From Geomonas oryzae (GTDB lineage Bacteria > Desulfobacterota > Desulfuromonadia > Geobacterales > Geobacteraceae), in NCBI RefSeq assembly GCF_004117875.1, contig NZ_RAHW01000008.1:62001-126000 (forward strand): a DNA stretch of 64,000 bases, in the 5' to 3' direction. The position numbers and the translations under genes were made by a program. Of the stretch, positions 16,437 to 25,106 are shown piece by piece. The number at the start of each line of letters is the position of its first letter. The first letter of the stretch is position 1. The notes beneath the pieces are model-generated. The model did no database searches. It was not told where the DNA came from and saw nothing but the letters and a program-made list of their open reading frames with translations.

Positions 16437-18155
16437 TCAATCTAGAACCAGCGCCGCCTTGCGCCACTTGCGCACCGAGTTTACCAGATAAAGCGCCTCG
16501 GCCCGCTCGAGGTCCTCCCGCTTCAGGATCTTCTCCTCGATTTCCCCGCGCGCCAGCAACTCCTCGCGCAGGGTTCCCGGGAGAAGCCCGCACGACAGCG
16601 AAGGGGTGAAGTCGCGGCCGCCGATCCGCGCCACGACGTTGCTGTAGGTTCCCTCGGTGATCTCGTCGCGTTCGTTGAGAAAGATCACCTCCTGCACCCC
16701 GCTTCGCCCGGAGAGCTCCTGCTGGTACAGCTCGCGGCGGCTCGTCTTGTGGAAGAGAAAGGGATCGTTCGGGTCGACGCGCCGCCGCGCGAAGGCGGCC
16801 TTCACTTCGGCATCCGGCTCATGGATTTCCGCCGCCTCGCACCTCGCGGTGCCGTCCGGAAAGAGCGAAAGACGCACCTTGTAGCGCCGCGCGCGGTCCA
16901 GGCCGGCTGCCGCCTCTGCCAAGGTATGTCGCGCAGCTGCGGCGTCGAACGGAAAGGAGAAGTAGCCCGCGGAGCGGGTGAGGCGCTCCATGTGCCGCTC
17001 CAGCAGGAAATAGCTCCCCTCCTCGTACAAAAGCGACTCGATCAGGTGAAACTCGGGCCGTTTCTCCCGGGCGAAACGCCCCTTCTCCAGGCATTCGCGG
17101 TACTCCGCGTCCGGGGTGGCATCCCAGGTGACACCGCTGCCGATGCCGATCTCGCCGCACCCTGTCTGACTGTTGATGACGGCGGTCCGTATGGCGACGC
17201 TGAACTTCGCTTCGCCGCCGGGAGAGAAGTAGCCGAGGCTGCCGGTGTAGAGTCCGCGCGGGTCACTTTCCAGCCGGTCGATGATCTCCATGCTCCTGCG
17301 CTTGGGTGCTCCGGTCACCGAGCCGCAGGGGAAGAGGGCCCGGAACAGTTGTCGCGGCGTCACCCCAGCCTTCAGGCGCGACTCGATCGTGGAGGTCATC
17401 TGGTGCACCGTCGGGTGGCTCTCCACGTCGAAGAGCGAGGTCACCCGGACCGACCCGGTTCGCGACACAATCCCCATATCGTTGCGCAACAGGTCGACGA
17501 TCATCAGGTTTTCGGCCGCTTCCTTCGGGGTGCGGCGCAACTGTTCCTTCCGCGCGACGTCCTCTTCCCACCACCGCCCGCGCGGCGCGGTCCCCTTCAT
17601 GGGGCGGGTGATGAGCTTTTCGCCCGTGAGGGAGAAGAAAAGCTCGGGGGAGGCGGAGAGGATCCGCCACCTGCCGCACTCGAGGTAGCAGTTATAGGGC
17701 GTTGGCTGGCTGCGGCAGAGCTCGCTGAAGAAGGAGCGCGGACACCCGGCGAAGGCGAAGCGCTGACGCAGGGTGAAATTGACCTGGTATGTCTCACCCG
17801 CTGCGATCAGCTCCCGTATCGTTTCAACCGCGCTTCCGTACTGCTCCTCTCCGAGCGAGGGGCGCCAGTCGGTGCAGCGAAAAGGGGCATCGTGCCGTGG
17901 GAAAGGCTCGGCGCGGCGCTCCTCGTAGAGCCCGAACCACAAAAGCGGCATGGCGTGTGGTGAGCCGGCGGGGAGCGCTTCGTTGATGCCGGAGGCCGCC
18001 TCGTAGCAGACAAAGCCGGCGGCGTGGAGACCTGCCGCCACCCGGCGCTCCAGCGCATCGAAGGCCGGTCCCACCTCGGCCGGCGTGGCGGCGCGGATCT
18101 CGCCCACCTGCCGCGCGAAGGCGAACCCGTGCAGGTAGGCCGGAAACTGCGGCAT
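16437..18155 (-). CDS. pabBC: bifunctional aminodeoxychorismate synthase component I / aminodeoxychorismate lyase (PabB-PabC fusion)
   Basis: A 572-residue fusion in the p-aminobenzoate branch of folate synthesis. The chorismate-binding part (about 80-345) has FALRQRF-like QVNFTLRQRF, RPMKGTAPRG, and the late block FPCGSVTGAPKRRSMEIID. The remainder is a PLP-dependent fold-type IV lyase with FHKTSRRELY, FLNERDEITEGTYSNVV and SCGLLPGTLREELL. Together they convert chorismate and glutamine-derived ammonia to p-aminobenzoate; the glutaminase PabA is not in this window. The ATG at 18155 overlaps the stop of the preceding gene (TGATG), with GGAG just upstream. Confidence 0.93.
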   Translation of the reverse strand: MPQFPAYLHGFAFARQVGEIRAATPAEVGPAFDALERRVAAGLHAAGFVCYEAASGINEALPAGSPHAMPLLWFGLYEERRAEPFPRHDAPFRCTDWRPSLGEEQYGSAVETIRELIAAGETYQVNFTLRQRFAFAGCPRSFFSELCRSQPTPYNCYLECGRWRILSASPELFFSLTGEKLITRPMKGTAPRGRWWEEDVARKEQLRRTPKEAAENLMIVDLLRNDMGIVSRTGSVRVTSLFDVESHPTVHQMTSTIESRLKAGVTPRQLFRALFPCGSVTGAPKRRSMEIIDRLESDPRGLYTGSLGYFSPGGEAKFSVAIRTAVINSQTGCGEIGIGSGVTWDATPDAEYRECLEKGRFAREKRPEFHLIESLLYEEGSYFLLERHMERLTRSAGYFSFPFDAAAARHTLAEAAAGLDRARRYKVRLSLFPDGTARCEAAEIHEPDAEVKAAFARRRVDPNDPFLFHKTSRRELYQQELSGRSGVQEVIFLNERDEITEGTYSNVVARIGGRDFTPSLSCGLLPGTLREELLARGEIEEKILKREDLERAEALYLVNSVRKWRKAALVLD

Positions 18156-19012
18156 CACTCCGTTCCCGCGGAGCAGAAATCCCCGATGGGGCAGGTGGCG
18201 CACTTGAGACGGTCCTTGCCGTCGCACCCCTCCGAGATCCCCAGGTGGCAGATGGAGAAGTCGTACTTCACCGGGTCTTGCGGGTCGAGTTCACGCAGGG
18301 CGCGCGTGATCTCGCAGGCCATGCGCCAGTCCCCCTGCTTCCTGTCGGTGAAGCCCAGGAAGCGGCAGATGCGCTGGATGTGGGCGTCCACCGGAATGAC
18401 GAGCTGCGCAGGTGAGATCCCCTTCCATATGCCGAGGTCGATGCCGTCCGCCGGGCGCACCATCCATCTGAGGTACATGCAGAGGCGTTTGCAGGCGCTC
18501 CCCGAGGCGGGGGAGGGGAAGAAGAAGGGGAAGTAGGCGTCTTTCGGGACGCCGCCGGGGCCGAAGACCGGGGCGAGGTCGAGCGCTTTCACGGCATCGC
18601 TGAAGCCGGAAAGGGTCCCGGTGATGTCTTCTTTTGCCGGGTCGTGGAAGCGCAGGAGCCACTTTTCCACGGAGCCCGCCTCTTCGATCATGATGCGGCA
18701 GGCAAGGAGCAGGGCGCTTAGGTCGCGACCGTCGTTGAAGCGGTGCTTGAAGCCGGAGAAAAGGCGCATCCCATAGGCCGGATCGAACTTCTCCACGAAG
18801 CGGCGCGGCGAGGGGCCCATGGCGTCGAAGATCACCGCGAGGTTCTTCTTGATGATCTTCACGTTGCCGTAGGCGAACGAGGAGGCGATCAGTCCGGCAA
18901 CCTCCTGGTCCTCCGGCTTTTGAAAGCGGTGGCAGAAGGAGAGGGGGTCGTTGGCGAGATGCGCCTGCGAGCGGTTTTGGTACAGCGCTTCCAGGATGGT
19001 CTTCAGCTCCAC
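18155..19012 (-). CDS. TIGR02757 family protein with EndoIII-like cysteine cluster
   Basis: A 285-residue protein of the TIGR02757/DUF2400 family, whose function is not established. The block LVIPVDAHIQRICRFLGF resembles the helix-hairpin-helix/GPD region of base-excision glycosylases. The C terminus has Cys-x7-Cys-x2-Cys-x5-Cys (starting at the EGC before DGKDRLK), close to the [4Fe-4S] loop of endonuclease III. A DNA-related role is therefore plausible but not shown. It overlaps pabBC by one base, probably as one transcript. Confidence 0.85.
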   Translation of the reverse strand: MELKTILEALYQNRSQAHLANDPLSFCHRFQKPEDQEVAGLIASSFAYGNVKIIKKNLAVIFDAMGPSPRRFVEKFDPAYGMRLFSGFKHRFNDGRDLSALLLACRIMIEEAGSVEKWLLRFHDPAKEDITGTLSGFSDAVKALDLAPVFGPGGVPKDAYFPFFFPSPASGSACKRLCMYLRWMVRPADGIDLGIWKGISPAQLVIPVDAHIQRICRFLGFTDRKQGDWRMACEITRALRELDPQDPVKYDFSICHLGISEGCDGKDRLKCATCPIGDFCSAGTE

Positions 19013-19127
19013 TTGGTCTTCCTCATTGGTGGTGCGGCGGCTCTCATGTGGGCGATGGACAAAGCTTTCGAGCCTGCTAGATTATCATAGTGGTTCAACA
19101 GCTTAAAGGAAAAAGGGGGCGGAACTC

Positions 19128-19499
19128 ATGAAACTTGCGGAACTGTTTCCGGAGGGTGGGCGCGGCATTATCGGAACCGCTGATGCGAACGGCGTGGTCA
19201 ACCTCGCCGTCTTTGCCCTGCCGCACGTGGTGGACGAGGAGACCCTGGCCTGGGGCTTCAGCGAGGGGCGCAGCATCGAGAACCTGAGGCAGAACCCGCA
19301 CGCGAGCTACCTCTATCTCGCGCCTTCCAGGGGGTACAGCGGCTGGAGGCTTACCCTGACCATGACCGAGGAGAAAGGGGAAGGGGAACTTTTGAACGAG
19401 ATAAAGGAGCGGACCGCGCTGGTGGCGAGCCCGCAGGCAAGCGCGCAGGTGAGCCGGGTGGCGTATTTCAAGGTGGACGAGGTGCGTCCGCTCATGTGA
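19128..19499 (+). CDS. pyridoxamine 5'-phosphate oxidase-fold protein
   Basis: A 123-residue protein beginning MKLAELFPEGGRGIIGTAD. The pattern of beta strands with NLAVFALPHVVDEETLAWGF and HASYLYLAP is that of small FMN-binding split-barrel proteins of the PPOX family. These bind flavin or related cofactors in the cytoplasm. The substrate is unknown. A GGGGG-rich ribosome-binding site precedes the start. It is divergent from the TIGR02757 gene and its stop abuts the stop of dtd on the other strand. Confidence 0.78.
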   Translation: MKLAELFPEGGRGIIGTADANGVVNLAVFALPHVVDEETLAWGFSEGRSIENLRQNPHASYLYLAPSRGYSGWRLTLTMTEEKGEGELLNEIKERTALVASPQASAQVSRVAYFKVDEVRPLM

Positions 19500-19949
19500 T
19501 TACCGGGTGCGCGGGGTCTCCAGGATGAAGGTGACCGGGCCGTCGTTCACGAGCGACACCTCCATATCCGCCTGGAAGATCCCGCTTTGCACCGGGACGC
19601 CGAGTTCCCAGACCTTTCCCATGAAGTAGCTGTAGAGGCGGTTCGCCTCGGCCGGGTCGGCCGCGGTGTCGAACGAGGGGCGCCTCCCCTTGGAGCAGTT
19701 CCCCGCCAGGGTGAACTGCGAGACCGCCAGCATCTCCCCCTTCACTTCGGCCAGGGCCAGGTTCATCTTCCCCTGTTCGTCGGTGAAGATCCTGAGGTTC
19801 ACGATCTTCTCGGCCAGCCAGTCCGCCTGTTTGCAGCCGTCGCCGATCTCGACGCCGAGCAGTACCAGGATGCCGTGGCCGATCTCGCCCACCACCTTGC
19901 CGTCCACCCGCACGCTCGCCGTTTTCACCCTCTGGATCACAGCCTTCAC
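19500..19949 (-). CDS. dtd: D-aminoacyl-tRNA deacylase
   Basis: A 149-residue enzyme that hydrolyses D-amino acids (and glycine) mischarged on tRNA. The two family signatures are present: SQFTL at about 77-81 and NDGPVTF near 136, which form the cross-subunit proofreading pocket. Length is typical. The start is GTG at 19949, overlapping the TAG of the macrodomain gene by one base, with GGAGG upstream; this indicates translational coupling. Confidence 0.95.
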   Translation of the reverse strand: MKAVIQRVKTASVRVDGKVVGEIGHGILVLLGVEIGDGCKQADWLAEKIVNLRIFTDEQGKMNLALAEVKGEMLAVSQFTLAGNCSKGRRPSFDTAADPAEANRLYSYFMGKVWELGVPVQSGIFQADMEVSLVNDGPVTFILETPRTR

Positions 19950-20464
19950 TAAAAAACCTCCTCCGTCGTTTCCCGGTAGATCTCGGCCGCCTCCGGTGAG
20001 AAGGCGACGAAGACGATGCGTGCGAGCTCGGGAGAGCTCTCGAGCGCCGACTTCGCTTCCTCCAGCGCGATGCGGCAGGCCGGACGCATGGGATAGCCGT
20101 AGACCCCGGTGCTGATGGCGGGGAAGGCTATCGTCGTCAGCCCGTTTTCGCGGGCGAGGCGGTAGCAGTTGCGGTAGCAGGAGCGCAGAAACGCGGGTTC
20201 GCCGTGGTTACCCCCCTGCCAGACCGGCCCCACCGTGTGGATCACGTGGCGCGCCGGGAGGCGGTACCCCGCCGTGATGCGTGCCTCACCGGTCGGGCAC
20301 CCCCCGATGGTGCGGCACTCGGCCAAAAGTCCCGGCCCGGCGGCCCGGTGGATGGCGCCGTCGACGCCCCCGCCGCCCAAAAGCGAGCTGTTGGCCGCGT
20401 TCACGATGGCGTCCACCGCGAGCTTCGTGATGTCACCCTGGAAGATCTCCACCTTCTCGCGCAT
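19949..20464 (-). CDS. macrodomain (ADP-ribose-binding) protein
   Basis: A 171-residue stand-alone macrodomain. [19 protein letters not shown] and [14 protein letters not shown] form the ADP-ribose-binding front, and STGVYGYP is the second phosphate-binding loop. Close family members (YmdB/MacroD type) remove ADP-ribose from proteins or hydrolyse O-acetyl-ADP-ribose. The ATG at 20464 begins the domain exactly. It lies 23 bases after nfo and overlaps dtd, placing it in a nucleic-acid and tRNA housekeeping run. Confidence 0.92.
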   Translation of the reverse strand: MREKVEIFQGDITKLAVDAIVNAANSSLLGGGGVDGAIHRAAGPGLLAECRTIGGCPTGEARITAGYRLPARHVIHTVGPVWQGGNHGEPAFLRSCYRNCYRLARENGLTTIAFPAISTGVYGYPMRPACRIALEEAKSALESSPELARIVFVAFSPEAAEIYRETTEEVF

Positions 20465-20487
20465 GCTAACCCCCTTTGCAGGGCCGA

Positions 20488-21339
20488 TCAGCTTTCGACC
20501 AGGCTCCGCAGCAGTTTCAGGTTCACCGCATCCATCTCGTCGTCGTCCCCCTTGGGTGTCTCGATCACCTTCGGGACCAGCGCGAAGTGCGGGTCGTTCA
20601 TGATGAGGCGGAACGCCTCGAGCCCGAGAGCTCCGGCGCCGATGTGCTCGTGGCGGTCCACCTTGCAGCCGAGCCCCTTTCTCGAGTCGTTCAGGTGGAA
20701 GGCCATGAGCCGCTCGATCCCCAAAAGGGCGTCGAACTCGTCGAAGGTCTCGCGGTAGCCGTCCCGGTCGGCGATGGGGTAGCCCGAGGCGAAGGCGTGG
20801 CAGGTGTCGAAGCATACGCCGAAGCGGGTCGGGTACGAGGAGCCTTCGATGATGGCCTTCAGGTGCTGGAATTGGTAGCCAAGGTTGCTCCCCTGACCGG
20901 CGGTGTTTTCCAGGAGCACCTTGCCGGTGAACTCCGGAACCTCGGCAAAGAGCTGGTCGAAGGCCTCGCAGACGCGCCGCAGGCCGGTCTCTTCGCCGTC
21001 GCCGTTGTGAGAGCCTGGGTGCATGACGATTTTGTCGATGCCTAGCTTCGCGCAGCGCTGCAACTCCTCCCGGAAGGCTAAGAGGCTCTTGTCCTTCACG
21101 TCCCCCGGGGCGGCCGCCAGGTTGATCAGGTAGATGTCGTGGCTCATGGCGCCGGCGATGCCGCTGGCGGCGAGCTTGTCCCTGAAGAGCTGCGCGTCGG
21201 CGTCCGAGATCGCCTTGCCGCGCCACTGGTTCGCGTTCTGGGTGAAGACCTGTATGAACCCGCATCCCGCGGCCACGCCGCGATCGACGGCGTTATGGAT
21301 GCCTCCCGAGATGGAGACGTGTGCGCCCAGAAGATCCAT
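20488..21339 (-). CDS. nfo: endonuclease IV (AP endonuclease)
   Basis: A 283-residue, three-zinc apurinic/apyrimidinic endonuclease that cuts 5' to abasic sites in base-excision repair. The family patterns are [11 protein letters not shown] at 4-14, [30 protein letters not shown] and [23 protein letters not shown], which carry the metal-binding His, Glu and Asp residues. The ATG at 21339 overlaps the TAA of the HIT gene by one base. Confidence 0.96.
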   Translation of the reverse strand: MDLLGAHVSISGGIHNAVDRGVAAGCGFIQVFTQNANQWRGKAISDADAQLFRDKLAASGIAGAMSHDIYLINLAAAPGDVKDKSLLAFREELQRCAKLGIDKIVMHPGSHNGDGEETGLRRVCEAFDQLFAEVPEFTGKVLLENTAGQGSNLGYQFQHLKAIIEGSSYPTRFGVCFDTCHAFASGYPIADRDGYRETFDEFDALLGIERLMAFHLNDSRKGLGCKVDRHEHIGAGALGLEAFRLIMNDPHFALVPKVIETPKGDDDEMDAVNLKLLRSLVES

Positions 21340-21773
21340 TACCGCTCCCCCTTTGCGCCGAGTTTCTCCAGGTGGGTCCGGATCAGCGCCGCCCGTTCCA
21401 GGTACTCCTCGCTTTTCAGGATCAGCTCCTGGTGCGGCTCGCTCCAGTGCGGGCGCGGCCAGAGTGGATCCGCCGAGCGGCGCGGCACGACGTGCCAGTG
21501 CATGTGGGGCGCCATGTTGCCGAGCAGCTCGTAGTTTATCTTGTCCGGGGTGAACGCGTTGAAAAGCGCCTCGGCGACGGCGCAAACCTCCGCCATGACG
21601 CCGTTGCGGACCGCTTCGTCCAGATGGAAGAGCTCCGTTACGTGTGTCTTCGTATAGACGAAGCAGTAGCCGGGGAAGAACTGGTCACGGTTCAGGGAAA
21701 CCAGGGTGTGTTCCAGCTCGACGACCCGCTGGTCCTCGTCGTCTTCCCACTTGGTGCAGATGGGGCAGGGCAT
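21339..21773 (-). CDS. HIT family hydrolase
   Basis: A 144-residue histidine-triad protein. The catalytic motif reads HMHWHVVPR, and Cys3-Cys6 (MPCPIC) near the N terminus may bind zinc as in many HIT proteins. Family members hydrolyse dinucleoside polyphosphates or nucleoside phosphoramidates. The substrate is not predictable here. Its stop overlaps the nfo start. Confidence 0.88.
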   Translation of the reverse strand: MPCPICTKWEDDEDQRVVELEHTLVSLNRDQFFPGYCFVYTKTHVTELFHLDEAVRNGVMAEVCAVAEALFNAFTPDKINYELLGNMAPHMHWHVVPRRSADPLWPRPHWSEPHQELILKSEEYLERAALIRTHLEKLGAKGER

Positions 21774-21787
21774 AGGAATCCTCTTTC

Positions 21788-21915
21788 AATTGACAATTGA
21801 CGGTTGACAATTGACAACGGGAACCGTGTCGCGGTCCCCGCTCTGCCATTGCCGTGTCATCCTTGATGCGTGTTGTTGCCGGTAATTTTCAATTGTCCAT
21901 TGTCAATCGTCAATT
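21788..21915. repeat. imperfect inverted repeat with TTGACAA-type units
   Basis: A 27-bp arm at 21788-21814 (AATTGACAATTGAC then GGTTGACAATTGA) faces an inverted copy at 21889-21915 with about four mismatches. The 74-base centre is GC-rich and unrelated. Each arm is itself built of repeats of ATTGACA spaced about 7-8 bases. It fills the gap between the HIT gene and dapF and could be a small non-autonomous element or a hairpin-forming spacer. Confidence 0.65.
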
Positions 21916-21918
21916 AGT

Positions 21919-22755
21919 TCACAATTCGATTTCGCCGCTGAACACCTCGACGGCGGGGCCGGTCATGTAGATGTTGCCGTCCTCGCTCCACTCCATCTCG
22001 AGGTCGCCCCCCAGCAGGTGGTTCACTATCTTCTTCTCGGTGAGCCCGTTCAGGATGCAGGCCGCGGTCACGGCACTGGAGCCGGTGCCGCAGGCGAGCG
22101 TTTCGCCGGCACCGCGTTCCCAGGTCCGCTGGCGTACCTCGGTGCGGGAGATGATCTGGACGAATTCCACGTTGGTCCGGCGCGGGAAGAGCTCGTGGTT
22201 CTCGATGATCGGGCCGTACTTCTCTACCGGGAAGTTGCCGACGTCGTCCACGAAGATGACGCAGTGCGGGTTCCCCATCGAGGCGCAGGTGATGTTGAAG
22301 GTGGAATGCAGCACGTTGAGCGGCTGGCTCACCACCTTCTCGTCCGGGTTCCCGAGCATCGGGATCTCCTTCCTGGTGAGGCGAGGCGGCCCCATGTTGA
22401 CCCGCACCTTCTCAACCTTGTCGCCGCTGTCGGTGAAGAGCTGGAGGGTGAGGATGCCGGCACCCGTCTCGGCGGTGATCTCCTTCTTGGAGACGATGCC
22501 GTGGTCGTAGGCGTACTTGGCGACGCAGCGGATGCCGTTGCCGCACATCTCGCTCTCGGAGCCGTCGGAGTTGAACATGCGCATCCTGACGTCGGCCACC
22601 TCGCTCGGCATGATGAGGATGAGGCCGTCGGAGCCTATGCCGAAGTTGCGGTTGGAAACCTTGATGGCAGCAGCGGCGGGATCCTGCACCGTTTCTTTAA
22701 AGCAGTCGACGTAGACGTAATCGTTGCCTGCGCCCTGCATCTTTGTGAATTTCAT
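21919..22755 (-). CDS. dapF: diaminopimelate epimerase
   Basis: A 278-residue PLP-independent racemase converting LL- to meso-diaminopimelate for lysine and peptidoglycan. Both catalytic cysteines are in their motifs: EMCGNGIRCVAKYA (about 69-82) and ETLACGTGSSAVTAA (about 217-231). The N terminus MKFTKMQGAGNDYV is canonical. It is transcribed toward the HIT gene, separated by the inverted-repeat spacer. Confidence 0.97.
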   Translation of the reverse strand: MKFTKMQGAGNDYVYVDCFKETVQDPAAAAIKVSNRNFGIGSDGLILIMPSEVADVRMRMFNSDGSESEMCGNGIRCVAKYAYDHGIVSKKEITAETGAGILTLQLFTDSGDKVEKVRVNMGPPRLTRKEIPMLGNPDEKVVSQPLNVLHSTFNITCASMGNPHCVIFVDDVGNFPVEKYGPIIENHELFPRRTNVEFVQIISRTEVRQRTWERGAGETLACGTGSSAVTAACILNGLTEKKIVNHLLGGDLEMEWSEDGNIYMTGPAVEVFSGEIEL

Positions 22756-22889
22756 AGAGAAAGCCCCCCGGGGATAATGTCCTCTCTAAATAGCAAAAAG
22801 CGCCCCCGGCAACAAGCGAAAACGGGTGGCGCTTGACCGCCCCGTATACTTTTCAGTAAGATCATGAGAAAAATCGGGACGGAGGTCTA

Positions 22890-23099
22890 ATGGAAATCAA
22901 GAACAAGATCTGGATGAACGGCAGTCTGGAGTGGTACGCCTACATCGACGACGCAGAGGTGTTCCTCGGGAGCAGGGAGGTGCCGACGCCGCTAGAGGAA
23001 GGGGACAAGTGGACCAACGTCTACGGTGACGTGTTCCAGGTAATCGACGGTTTCATCGTTCTCTTGGAAAGGGTTGAGCCTCCGCAGCGTTACTGGTGA
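22890..23099 (+). CDS. hypothetical protein, 69 residues
   Basis: A small acidic protein with many aromatic residues (MEIKNKIWMNGSLEWYAYID and ending RVEPPQRYW). No signal, membrane segment or known domain is evident; the alternating hydrophobic pattern suggests a small beta-rich fold. GGAGG lies 5 bases before the ATG, and the coding bias is like that of neighbours, so it is probably expressed. Confidence 0.7.
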   Translation: MEIKNKIWMNGSLEWYAYIDDAEVFLGSREVPTPLEEGDKWTNVYGDVFQVIDGFIVLLERVEPPQRYW

Positions 23100-23149
23100 T
23101 ATGCCGCGTGTTTGAGGGGGTAAATTCAGACATACGATTGTTTATATTG

Positions 23150-23178
23150 TTGACACGAAAAATGTGGTATTGTATCTT
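23150..23178 (+). promoter_or_regulatory. predicted promoter of the Rrf2 regulator gene
   Basis: TTGACA (23150-23155), 17 bases, TATCTT (23173-23178), 32 bases before the start codon in an AT-rich patch. If the regulator controls itself, its operator is likely here. Confidence 0.6.
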
Positions 23179-23209
23179 CGCTTAACACAAAACAGTGGGA
23201 GATACAGCC

Positions 23210-23668
23210 ATGAGACTTTCGACCAAAAGCCGTTACGGCTTGAGGGCTCTTTTCGACATCGCATACAACGCCGGGAGTCAGCCCGCCCAGATCCAGGACA
23301 TCTCGCGCCGGCAGGACATCTCGCCGCGTTACCTCGAGCAGATCTTCCAGGGGCTCAAGAAGCACGGCATCCTGAAGAGCAAGCGCGGGCCGCAGGGGGG
23401 GTACTGCCTCGCCAAAAGCCCGGAAGAGATCACGGTACGCGCCGTCATCGAGGCTACCGAGGGGGACACCCTGATCGTGGACTGCGCGGGGCGGAGAAAG
23501 GGGGAGTGCGGCTTCGACGGAAGCTGTGTGACCCAGACGGTCTGGGAGGAGTCGAACTCCAGGCTGAACGAGTTCTTCGAGTCGGTGACGCTGAAGACCC
23601 TGTGCGACAGGGGCGAGGCGATCGGCATCAAGCGGGAGCAGGACCACCGCTTCATGTACTTCATCTGA
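23210..23668 (+). CDS. Rrf2 family transcriptional regulator (IscR-like cysteines)
   Basis: A 152-residue winged-helix regulator. MRLSTKSRYGLRALFDIA opens the domain, and GLKKHGILKSKRGPQGGY is the Rrf2 wing. Three cysteines at about 92, 100 and 106 match in number and placement those that hold the [2Fe-2S] cluster in IscR, so iron-sulfur or redox sensing is likely. The ATG at 23210 has GGGAG upstream; an ATG five codons earlier is less likely. No isc genes follow; larE lies 95 bases downstream on the same strand, so the pair may be co-transcribed. Confidence 0.9.
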   Translation: MRLSTKSRYGLRALFDIAYNAGSQPAQIQDISRRQDISPRYLEQIFQGLKKHGILKSKRGPQGGYCLAKSPEEITVRAVIEATEGDTLIVDCAGRRKGECGFDGSCVTQTVWEESNSRLNEFFESVTLKTLCDRGEAIGIKREQDHRFMYFI

Positions 23669-23763
23669 CAAAGACAACGAAAAGTAATGCGACTGCAGCC
23701 GCGGCGCACCTGCTGTGACTGCAGGTGGGGACGCCACGTCTGACGGTGCTATCAAGAGGAAAG

Positions 23764-24570
23764 ATGGGCACTCCCCAGGAAAAATACCGCAAGCTGCAGG
23801 AGATCCTGCGCGAAATGGGTTCGGTCCTCGTCGCCTTCTCGGGCGGGGTCGACTCCACCTTTTTGCTCAAGGCGGCCTGCGACACGCTCGGAACCGGGCG
23901 CGTCCTTGCCGTCACCGCCACTTCCCCCACCTATCCGGAATCGGAGCTGAACGAGGCCAAGCGTCTGGCCGTTGCCATCGGCGCGACGCAGATCCTCGTC
24001 GAATCCAACGAACTGGAAATACCGGGATTCAGCCATAACCCCAAGGACCGCTGCTACCACTGCAAGAGCGAGCTCTTCCGCATCTGCAGCGACAAGGCGC
24101 GCGAGAAAGGCTTCTCCTTTGTCGCCGACGGCAGCAACACCGACGACCTGGGGGATTACCGCCCGGGGCGGGTCGCCGCCTGCGAACTCAAGGTGCGCTC
24201 GCCGCTGCTCGAGGCGGAGCTCTCCAAATCCGACATCCGGGAACTCTCCCGGGGGCTCGGCCTTCCCACCTGGGACAAGCAGGCCTACGCCTGCCTGGCG
24301 AGCCGTTTCCCGTACGGAACCGAGATCACCGAGCAGAGGTTGAACCAGGTCGAGCGCTGCGAGGAGTTTTTAAAGGGAGAGGGATTCCGCGTGTACCGGG
24401 TGCGCTTCCACCTGGAGAGCGCGCGCATCGAGCTCTCCGAGGATGAGTTGCCGCGCATGCTCGAGCCGGCGCTGCGCCGGCGCACCCTCGACTTCTTCAG
24501 GCAGGCCGGGTTCACCTACGTCTCACTCGACCTGCAGGGATACCGTACCGGCAGCATGAACGAGGGGTGA
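23764..24570 (+). CDS. larE: LarE-type ATP-dependent sacrificial sulfur transferase
   Basis: A 268-residue PP-loop ATPase with SGGVDS at 26-31. In characterised LarE the protein adenylates a nicotinate-derived dinucleotide and donates sulfur from its own cysteine for the nickel-pincer cofactor of lactate racemase-type enzymes. Here YACLASRFPYG places Cys at 177, matching the sacrificial Cys176 of the Lactobacillus protein; CYHC (97-100) is also present. No larB or larC is seen nearby. The start has AAGAGG. It ends one base from the convergent hsp20 stop. Confidence 0.85.
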   Translation: MGTPQEKYRKLQEILREMGSVLVAFSGGVDSTFLLKAACDTLGTGRVLAVTATSPTYPESELNEAKRLAVAIGATQILVESNELEIPGFSHNPKDRCYHCKSELFRICSDKAREKGFSFVADGSNTDDLGDYRPGRVAACELKVRSPLLEAELSKSDIRELSRGLGLPTWDKQAYACLASRFPYGTEITEQRLNQVERCEEFLKGEGFRVYRVRFHLESARIELSEDELPRMLEPALRRRTLDFFRQAGFTYVSLDLQGYRTGSMNEG

Positions 24571-24571
24571 T

Positions 24572-24994
24572 TTAGGCAAGCTCCACGGTGATGGTCTTGG
24601 GGATGGTGATGGTGAGGACGCCGCTGTCGCAGCTCGCATTGAGATGCGCGAGGTCGAAGTCGGCGGGAATGGCGAAGCTTCTCTGGAATGGGCCGAAGTA
24701 GCGCTCGATGCGGTGGAAGTTCTCCTTGCGGATCTCCTCACCGTGCTTTCTTTCACCCTTGATGGTCAGGGTCTGCTCCTCGGCCCTGATGTCGATGTCG
24801 TCGAGCTCCACATCGGGGAGCTCCACCTTGATGGTGACCGCGGCGTTGCTCTCGTAGACGTCGGCGGGGGGCTGCCAGACGCCCTCCCTGATCTCCTCAC
24901 CCACCTCGCGCGTCCAGGCCAGGTCCAGCAGCCGGTTCATCTTGTCCTGCATGCTTCTCAGTTCACTCAGCGGGTTGTACCTGACGATCGCCAT
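24572..24994 (-). CDS. small heat shock protein (Hsp20/alpha-crystallin)
   Basis: A 140-residue holdase chaperone. The short N-terminal arm MAIVRYNPLSELRSMQDKMN precedes an alpha-crystallin domain with VKVELPDVELDDIDI-like strands, LTIKGERK, and FGPFQRSFAIP; a C-terminal ITIPKTI gives the I-x-I/V-type tail. GGAGGA precedes the start. In the mRNA leader a 7-bp hairpin lies next to the ribosome-binding site. Confidence 0.93.
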   Translation of the reverse strand: MAIVRYNPLSELRSMQDKMNRLLDLAWTREVGEEIREGVWQPPADVYESNAAVTIKVELPDVELDDIDIRAEEQTLTIKGERKHGEEIRKENFHRIERYFGPFQRSFAIPADFDLAHLNASCDSGVLTITIPKTITVELA

Positions 24995-25106
24995 CTCTTT
25001 CCTCCGGATGATGCGCCGGCATGGCGCATATTGCCAAACCTAAACCGCAAATTTAAGGGGAGGGAGCCGTTCTCTCAAGCCCCCTCCCCGTAGCTTCCTT
25101 CTCCTT

